NCBI GenBank assembly: GCA_021155855.1
Contig: JAJNAZ010000005.1
Location: 62,001 to 126,000, forward strand
From: Solirubrobacterales bacterium
GTDB lineage: Bacteria; Actinomycetota; Thermoleophilia; Solirubrobacterales; 70-9
Length of the DNA stretch: 64,000 nt
Reading direction: 5' to 3'
The notes beneath the pieces are model-generated. The model was not told the DNA's origin and ran no database searches. It was given only the letters and a program-made list of their open reading frames with translations. Position numbers and translations under genes: made by a program. Positions 58,608 to 64,000 of this stretch are shown piece by piece; within the stretch, counting starts at the first letter, position 1; the number at the start of each line of letters is the position of its first letter.

Positions 58608-59605
58608 TCACGCCGGTCGCCGAGGTCGGCTACGCGGAGGCGACCTGGATCCTGATCGCGAAGTCGATCGTGATCTTCCTCGGCGTCTTCTTGATCGTCC
58701 CGGTGCTGACCGTGGTCGAGCGCAAGCTGATCGGCCGGTTCCAGCATCGCTACGGCCCCAACCGCGTCGGCCCGGTCGGGATGATGCAGCCGCTCGCCGA
58801 CATCCTGAAGCTCGTCGGCAAGCAGGTCTTCCGCCCGGATGCGGCGGTGCCGCTGCTGTACGCGATCGGCCCGGCGCTGGTGATCTTCTCCGGGATCACG
58901 ACGATCGCGATCCTGCCCTTCGGCGACGTCAAGGACGGGGTCGGGTTCTACGGCATCGACGTATCGATCGGGGTGCTGTACTTCTTCGCCTTCGGCTCGC
59001 TGGCGTTCTACGGCCTGCTGCTCTCCGGCTGGTCCTCGGGCTCCAAGTACAGCTTCCTCGGGGCGATGCGGTCCGCGGCCCAGCTGATCTCCTACGAGGT
59101 CTCGATGGGCCTGGCGCTGCTGGGCGCGGTGATGATGGCCGGCTCCCTGTCGCTGGTCTCGATCGTCGAAGCGCAGGGTGAGATCTGGTACGTGGTGCCG
59201 CAGTTCGTCGGCTTTCTGATCTTCATGATCGCCGGCTTCGCGGAGACCAACAGGGCGCCGTTCGACCTCCCCGAGGCCGACGCGGAGCTGGTCCAGGGCT
59301 ACCAGACCGAGTACGGCGGCTCACGCTTCGCCTCCTTCTTGCTCGCGGAGTACCTGGAGATGTTCGTCGTCTCCGGGATTGCCGCCGCCTTCTTCCTCGG
59401 TGGCTGGATGGGACCGGGGCCGGGCTGGCTCGACCCGATCTGGATGGTGACGAAGATCATGGCGCTGATCTTCGTCTTCATCTGGATCAGGGCGACGCTG
59501 CCGCGGCTGCGCTACGACCAGCTGATGAGCCTAGGCTGGAAGGTCCTCCTCCCGCTCGCGACCCTGAACATCCTGGTCACCGCGGTCCTCGTGGTGGTCA
59601 CATGA
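58604..59605 (+). CDS. nuoH: NADH-quinone oxidoreductase subunit H
   Basis: The 333-residue membrane subunit with eight or so helices links the quinone site to the pumps. Hallmarks: [56 protein letters not shown] and [19 protein letters not shown] 58604 overlaps nuoG. Its stop overlaps the tiny ORF at 59602. Confidence 0.97.
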   Translation: MITPVAEVGYAEATWILIAKSIVIFLGVFLIVPVLTVVERKLIGRFQHRYGPNRVGPVGMMQPLADILKLVGKQVFRPDAAVPLLYAIGPALVIFSGITTIAILPFGDVKDGVGFYGIDVSIGVLYFFAFGSLAFYGLLLSGWSSGSKYSFLGAMRSAAQLISYEVSMGLALLGAVMMAGSLSLVSIVEAQGEIWYVVPQFVGFLIFMIAGFAETNRAPFDLPEADAELVQGYQTEYGGSRFASFLLAEYLEMFVVSGIAAAFFLGGWMGPGPGWLDPIWMVTKIMALIFVFIWIRATLPRLRYDQLMSLGWKVLLPLATLNILVTAVLVVVT

Positions 59606-59628
59606 ATACCGCCGCGAGGGGTCGATGA
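59602..59628 (+). CDS. Eight-codon ORF bridging nuoH and nuoI
   Basis: ATG 59602 overlaps the nuoH stop (ATGA) and reads MNTAARGR before TGA 59626-59628, which overlaps the nuoI ATG at 59625 (ATGA). A ribosome finishing nuoH could translate this peptide and end exactly at the nuoI start. It may be a coupling device and not a functional peptide. Confidence 0.35.
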   Translation: MNTAARGR

Positions 59629-60173
59629 ACGAAGAGTTTCCCTACCTCAAGGACGCCGAGGAGGTCGTCACGGTCCAGCGCGGACCCGAGCCCGGCGGGG
59701 CCAAGGGGGCCTACCGGGCCTTCGGCGAGACGCTGCGGGGCCTGCGGACGACGATGGCGCGGTTGATCGAGGGGCCGATGACGATCCAGTACCCGGAGGA
59801 GAAGACGCCCGTGTACCCGCGCTTTCGGGGCCGCCACAAGCTGCACCGCTTCGAGGACACCGGGCTCGAGAAGTGCGTCGGCTGCTCGCTCTGCGCCGCG
59901 GCCTGCCCCGCTGACTGCATTCGCGTCGTCGCCGCCGAGAACGATCCCGACGACCGGGTCTCGCCCGGCGAGCGCTACGCCGCCGTCTACGAGATCAACC
60001 TCGCCCGCTGCATCTTCTGCGGCTACTGCGAGGTCGCCTGCCCGTTCGACGCAATCACCATGGGTCACGAGTACGAGCTGGCCGACTACAACCGTGGTGA
60101 CCTGATCTTCACAAAGGAGATGCTCTTGGCGGAGCCGGTGGAGCGGACGCCGCTGCGGCGCGAGGGCGAGTAG
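59625..60173 (+). CDS. nuoI: NADH-quinone oxidoreductase subunit I (two [4Fe-4S] clusters)
   Basis: The 182-residue ferredoxin-like subunit has two CxxCxxCxxxCP motifs, [15 protein letters not shown] and [15 protein letters not shown], holding clusters N6a and N6b. The N-terminal helix ([16 protein letters not shown]) docks to the membrane arm. GAGGGG is very close to the ATG; coupling from the mini-ORF is likely. nuoJ starts 2 bp after the stop. Confidence 0.97.
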   Translation: MNEEFPYLKDAEEVVTVQRGPEPGGAKGAYRAFGETLRGLRTTMARLIEGPMTIQYPEEKTPVYPRFRGRHKLHRFEDTGLEKCVGCSLCAAACPADCIRVVAAENDPDDRVSPGERYAAVYEINLARCIFCGYCEVACPFDAITMGHEYELADYNRGDLIFTKEMLLAEPVERTPLRREGE

Positions 60174-60175
60174 AC

Positions 60176-60715
60176 GTGGAGGAGATTGCGTTCTTCGCGG
60201 GAGCGATCGGGGCGCTCGGCGGTGCGATCGCGGTGATCGCGCTGCGCAATCCGTTCTACAGCGTTCTGGCCCTGATCGTCCACCTGATCTCGCTCGCGGG
60301 CCTGTTCTTGATCCTCTACGCCGAGTTCATCGCCGCGGCGCAGATCGTCGTCTACGCGGGTGCGGTGATGGTGCTCTACCTGTTCGTGACCGCCTACGTC
60401 GGCGGGGTCGAGGAGTCGATCTGGGAGCCGATTCCCGGCCAGCGCTTCCTCGCCCCGCTGCTCGCGGCGGCGCTCTTCATCGAGCTCTCGATCGCGGTCG
60501 TCGGCACCGCGCTGAAGGCGGTCGAGTCGACCGGTCCGACGATCCCGGCCGACTTCGGCTCGCCCGGATCGATCGGTGAGCTGTTGCTGGAGCGCTTTTT
60601 GGTCGTCTTCGAGGCCGCCTCGATGCTGCTTTTGATCGCCGCCGTCGGCGCAATCGTGCTCGCCGGCCGCAAGCGCGAGCGCGAGACGGTGCCCGCCCGC
60701 GGGGCGGGCCGCTGA
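60176..60715 (+). CDS. nuoJ: NADH-quinone oxidoreductase subunit J
   Basis: The 179-residue subunit has five TM helices, including the family core NPFYSVLALIVHLISLAGLF and AQIVVYAGAVMVLYLFVTAY with the pi-bulge region of TM3. GTG 60176 is the only sensible start. Stop and nuoK start share one base (TGATG). Confidence 0.95.
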   Translation: MEEIAFFAGAIGALGGAIAVIALRNPFYSVLALIVHLISLAGLFLILYAEFIAAAQIVVYAGAVMVLYLFVTAYVGGVEESIWEPIPGQRFLAPLLAAALFIELSIAVVGTALKAVESTGPTIPADFGSPGSIGELLLERFLVVFEAASMLLLIAAVGAIVLAGRKRERETVPARGAGR

Positions 60716-61014
60716 TGGACATCACCTGGTATTTGGTGCTCTCGGCGCTCTTGTTCGCGGTCGGCGCCGGCGGGGTGCTGGTCCGCCGCAGCCCGCTGGT
60801 GATCCTGCTCTGTCTCGAGCTGATGCTCAACGCGGGAAATCTCGCCCTCGTCGCCTTCGCCCGCTCGAGCGGCAACGAGGAGGGCCAGGTGTTCGCGCTC
60901 GTGGTCATGGTCGTCGCCGCCTGCGAGGTGGTCATCGGCCTCGGGCTGATCGTGGCGATGTTCAGGCGCCGGCTGGCGCTCGACGTGGATGAGATGCGGG
61001 AGCTTCGGGGCTGA
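60715..61014 (+). CDS. nuoK: NADH-quinone oxidoreductase subunit K
   Basis: The 99-residue three-helix subunit contains the two buried Glu typical of NuoK (LLCLELMLNAGNLALVAF and VVMVVAACEVVIGLGLIVAM), which relay protons. It has normal length. TGATG overlap on both sides. Confidence 0.96.
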   Translation: MDITWYLVLSALLFAVGAGGVLVRRSPLVILLCLELMLNAGNLALVAFARSSGNEEGQVFALVVMVVAACEVVIGLGLIVAMFRRRLALDVDEMRELRG

Positions 61015-63020
61015 TGAGCGCGACCGATTGGGCGTGGCTGGTGCTCGCCTTCCCCCTGGCGGGCTCGACGGTGATCGCGCTGGGGTTCCGGGTGCTGTCG
61101 GCGAAGGCGGCGGGTTGGATCGGGACCGCGGCGATCGGGCTCGCCTTCGCGAGCTCGATCGGCGCCCTGGTGATGCTGCTCGACGAGCCGACCGAGGCGC
61201 GACAACTCACCGACACGCTCTATCAGTACGCCTCGGCCGCCGGGCTCGAGATCGAGCTCGGCATCCTCGTCGACCCGCTCTCGGTCTTCATGTGCCTGGT
61301 GGTGACCGGGGTATCGACCCTGATCCATCTCTACTCGGTCGCCTACATGGACTCGGATGCCGGCTACCGGCGCTTCTTCAGCTACCTCAACTTCTTCGTC
61401 TTCTCGATGCTGCTCCTCGTCCTGGCCGGGAACTTCGTCCTCTTGATCGTCGGTTGGGCGTTCGTCGGCTTCGCCTCCTACGCGCTAATCAGCTACTGGT
61501 ACCGGCGGAACACCGCGACGACGGCGGGGATGAAGGCGTTCGTGATCAACGTCGTCGGCGACGTCGGACTGGTGCTCGCCGCCTTCTTCGTCTTCCGCGA
61601 GCTCGGCACGTTCGACCTCCTCGCCTCCTTCGATGCCGCCTCGGAGACGTTCACCACCAACGAGGGCGTCGTGGTCGCGATCTGCTGTTTGATGCTGGTC
61701 GGCGCGTTCGCGAAGTCGGCCCAGGTTCCGCTGCACACCTGGCTCCCGGACGCGATGGAGGGCCCGACACCGGTCTCGGCGCTGATCCACGCGGCGACCA
61801 TGGTCACCGCCGGCGTCTATCTGATCGCCCGCATGTTCCCGCTCTTCGAGCTCGCGCCGACGGCCGCCGACATCGCCGCCTTCCTCGGCCTCGCGACCCT
61901 GCTGATCGCCTCGACGATCGCGCTCGTGGTCACCGACCTGAAGCGGATCATCGCCTACTCGACCATGAGCCAGATCGGCTACATGGTGGTCGGCGTCTCG
62001 ATCGGCGCCTACGTCGGTGGCCTCTTTCACCTGATGACCCACGCCTTCTTCAAGGCGCTTTTGTTCATGGCGGCCGGCTCGGTGATCGCGGCGATGGCGA
62101 ACGTGCAGAACATCGACCGGATGAGCGGCTTCCGGCGCGCGATGCCGCTGACCTCCGGGCTGTTGATCGTCGGCGCCCTCGCCCTCGCAGCGTTCCCGGG
62201 CACCTCCGGCTTCTTCTCCAAGGACGAGATTCTCGCCTTCGCCACCGATCGCGGCGGGATGTATCTGATCTTCACCATCGGCGGCTACATCGGCGCCCTG
62301 ATGACCGCGATCTACGCCTTCCGGATCGGCTTTCGGGTCGTCTCCGGCGAGCCCTGCGAGGAGGCGCGCGAGCTCGAGCGCGGGCACCTGCACCACGCCG
62401 AGCCGCGCAATCCGGCGACCGGCGAGCCCGAGGACACCGAGGTCGGCTTCCCCGGGCCCGAGCACCAGATCGCCGAGCGGCGGCGGCCGATGGCGATCGC
62501 GATGGCGATCCTCGGCGTCGGGGCGCTGTTCGGCGGCGTGCTCCAGATCCCGGGCGTGACCGCGGTGCTCGAGCACTTCTTCGAGGGCACGTTCGAGGAC
62601 TCGCCGCTGTTCCACCTGGTGCCCTCGACCGCCGCCTCCTGGTTCGGCCTCGCGATCGGCGCTGTGATCAGCGTCGCGGGGATCGCAATCGCCTACTACT
62701 GCTACGTCGTCAATCCGGGCGTCACCGGCCGGCTGCTCGAGCGCCTGCCCCGCCTGCACCGCTTTTTCGCGCGCAAGTGGTACTTCGACGAGCTCCAGGA
62801 CGCGCTCGTCCATCGCCCGGCGATCGCGATCGGCCGGTTCGCGAACTCGGTCTTCGAGCGGGTCGTCGTCGACGGGATCGTCAACGGCGCCGCCGGCGCG
62901 GTCCGCGGCGCGAGCGCGGTGGTCCGGGGCGCACAGTCGGGGTTCGTGCGGGCCTACGCGCTGTTGTTGGTCGGCGGCTTCGCCGCGCTCGGCATCTACT
63001 TCCTGGTGGCGGCGTCATGA
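61014..63020 (+). CDS. nuoL: NADH-quinone oxidoreductase subunit L
   Basis: The 668-residue antiporter-like pump has the TM core with GWAFVGFASYALISYW, KSAQVPLHTWLPDAMEGPTP, HAATMVTAGVYLIARMFPL and MSQIGYMVVGVSIGAY. A polar loop of about 60 residues near 445-490 (ELERGHLHHAEPRNPATGEP) is longer than usual. The C-terminal lateral helix and TM16 are present. Its stop overlaps a 33-codon ORF. Confidence 0.96.
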   Translation: MSATDWAWLVLAFPLAGSTVIALGFRVLSAKAAGWIGTAAIGLAFASSIGALVMLLDEPTEARQLTDTLYQYASAAGLEIELGILVDPLSVFMCLVVTGVSTLIHLYSVAYMDSDAGYRRFFSYLNFFVFSMLLLVLAGNFVLLIVGWAFVGFASYALISYWYRRNTATTAGMKAFVINVVGDVGLVLAAFFVFRELGTFDLLASFDAASETFTTNEGVVVAICCLMLVGAFAKSAQVPLHTWLPDAMEGPTPVSALIHAATMVTAGVYLIARMFPLFELAPTAADIAAFLGLATLLIASTIALVVTDLKRIIAYSTMSQIGYMVVGVSIGAYVGGLFHLMTHAFFKALLFMAAGSVIAAMANVQNIDRMSGFRRAMPLTSGLLIVGALALAAFPGTSGFFSKDEILAFATDRGGMYLIFTIGGYIGALMTAIYAFRIGFRVVSGEPCEEARELERGHLHHAEPRNPATGEPEDTEVGFPGPEHQIAERRRPMAIAMAILGVGALFGGVLQIPGVTAVLEHFFEGTFEDSPLFHLVPSTAASWFGLAIGAVISVAGIAIAYYCYVVNPGVTGRLLERLPRLHRFFARKWYFDELQDALVHRPAIAIGRFANSVFERVVVDGIVNGAAGAVRGASAVVRGAQSGFVRAYALLLVGGFAALGIYFLVAAS

Positions 63021-63118
63021 ATCACACCGCCGCCTCCCCCGCTCCCGCACGGAATCCCCGGTCCGCGGCGCGGACATTCCCGATCCGCTCCCGCATCCGG
63101 GGGAGGGCCCGATGCTGA
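63017..63118 (+). CDS. Thirty-three-codon ORF bridging nuoL and nuoM
   Basis: ATG 63017 overlaps the nuoL stop (ATGA) and the frame ends at TGA 63116-63118, inside the first codons of nuoM (ATG 63112). The peptide is Arg/Ala/Pro-rich (SPAPARNPRSAARTFPIRSR) with no domain. It fills the only space between nuoL and nuoM. Coupling, chance or a small basic peptide are all possible. Confidence 0.3.
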   Translation: MNHTAASPAPARNPRSAARTFPIRSRIRGRARC

Positions 63119-64000
63119 ACGTGCTCCTGTGGATGCCGCTGGCGATCGGGATCCTCTGTCTGGTGCTCCCGCACCGGGTCGCTCCCTGGGTGGCGACGAT
63201 CGGCGCCCTGGCGCGGCTCGGGCTCGCGATCGGGCTCGTGATCGGCTTCGACCTCGGCGTCTCGGAGCTCCAGCACGTCGTCGACGAATCGTGGATCCCC
63301 GATCTCGGCGTCCGCTACAGCCTCGCGATCGACGGAATCAGCGTCTTCCTCGTTCTGCTGACCGCGCTTTTGTGGGCCGGGGTGATCAGCTTCTCGGCCC
63401 TGCGCGGCCATCACGAGCAACGCGGCCGGCGCCGCCTCTTCTACTTTTTGCTCGGGCTCGGCGAGACCGCGACGCTGGGCGCCTTCCTCGCCCAGGACCT
63501 GCTCCTGTTCGTGCTCTTCTTCGACCTGATGCTGATCCCGTTCTTCTTCTTGATCGGGATCTTCGGCGGCCGTGACCGGATCGCGGCGACGACCAAGATG
63601 ATCGTCTACACCCTTGTCGGCTCGCTGCTGATGCTGGTCGGCGCGATCGCGACCGCGATCCTGGTCGCCCAGGACACCGGCGAGCTCAGCTTCTCGATCG
63701 CCGAGTTGCGCGCCAACCTGCTCTCGACCGGCAGCCAGGAGTGGATCTTCTGCTTCTTCGCCGCCGCCTTCTTGGTCAAGATGCCGGCCTTCCCAATCCA
63801 CGGCTGGATGCCGGATGCCTATCGCGCGGCGCCGCTGCCGGTGCTGGTGCTGCTCTCCGGGGTGCTCGCCAAGGTGGGCGCCTACGGCTTCTTGCGCATC
63901 GTGCTCCCGATCTATCCCGACGCCACGGTGACGTTCCAGGAGGTGGTGATGGTGATCGCGGTCGCCTCGATCCTCTACGGCTCGGTGATGGCGTTCACGC
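63112..64000 (+). CDS. nuoM: NADH-quinone oxidoreductase subunit M (partial)
   Basis: The window ends inside this antiporter-like subunit after 296 codons. It reads MLNVLLWMPLAIGILCLVLP, YSLAIDGISVFLVLLTALLW, LFFDLMLIPFFFLIGIFGGR with the pump Glu/Asp region, and FLVKMPAFPIHGWMPDAYRA with the key Lys. GGGGGAGGG lies 4 nt before the ATG. nuoN would be expected next, beyond the window. Confidence 0.95.
   Translation, partial: MLNVLLWMPLAIGILCLVLPHRVAPWVATIGALARLGLAIGLVIGFDLGVSELQHVVDESWIPDLGVRYSLAIDGISVFLVLLTALLWAGVISFSALRGHHEQRGRRRLFYFLLGLGETATLGAFLAQDLLLFVLFFDLMLIPFFFLIGIFGGRDRIAATTKMIVYTLVGSLLMLVGAIATAILVAQDTGELSFSIAELRANLLSTGSQEWIFCFFAAAFLVKMPAFPIHGWMPDAYRAAPLPVLVLLSGVLAKVGAYGFLRIVLPIYPDATVTFQEVVMVIAVASILYGSVMAFT

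Overview
The window is a stretch of a high-GC bacterial chromosome, densely packed with genes on both strands. I saw no phage, IS element or CRISPR array. The mixture suggests an actinobacterium, perhaps of the Thermoleophilia/Solirubrobacterales type: two sigma-70 proteins of actinobacterial style, many genes with no Shine-Dalgarno but a -10-like hexamer 6-9 nt before the start codon, Tat-exported ferritin-like proteins, a B12-dependent ribonucleotide reductase with NrdR, and a nuo operon in A-to-M order. The taxon is inferred from gene content only.

Region 1 (1-11.2 kb) holds an Lrp-type regulator, tRNA-Tyr, a secreted sulfatase, the primary sigma factor rpoD divergent from an archaeal-like GTP cyclohydrolase (MptA type), pgsA, a family-5-like uracil-DNA glycosylase, a pair of Tat-exported ferritin-like proteins overlapping a thioesterase, and a glycosyltransferase/DUF2304 group. 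Region 2 (11.3-13.1 kb) is an arsenic locus: arsR-arsM on one strand, arsC divergent, with a dyad on the arsR -10 region. Region 3 (13.2-20.0 kb, minus strand) is a long cluster, topA-tmk-holB-histidine kinase-response regulator, ending at tRNA-Thr. Its TopA looks archaeal.

Region 4 (20.3-25.3 kb) is mixed: a siroheme-pathway dehydrogenase, a GH25 lysozyme, an aldo/keto reductase, two truncated gene remnants facing away from each other, an HlyIII protein with six 11-residue N-terminal repeats, a VOC protein and a YbaK deacylase. Region 5 (25.3-34 kb) holds nrdR-nrdJ behind an NrdR box, small enzymes, a flippase-like membrane protein, a PLP enzyme and a receiver/thioredoxin-like/TrxR-like fusion. 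Region 6 (34-50.4 kb) holds a probable c-di-AMP riboswitch ahead of an M23 peptidase, a P450, lon behind a repeat-rich operator, two SDRs, a frameshifted two-domain gene, an MFS transporter, a YcaQ-type glycosylase, a second sigma factor, a YihY remnant, a LuxR-type regulator, msrB, a cyclase, a RibD-like reductase, serS, a cytochrome c and a flavin reductase.

Region 7 (50.99 kb to the end) is the respiratory complex I operon nuoABCDEFGHIJKLM, cut off inside nuoM. Nearly every junction overlaps (ATGA/GTGA/TGATG). Two junctions (H/I and L/M) carry a tiny ORF bridging the neighbouring genes. The only real gap is 125 bp between nuoB and nuoC.
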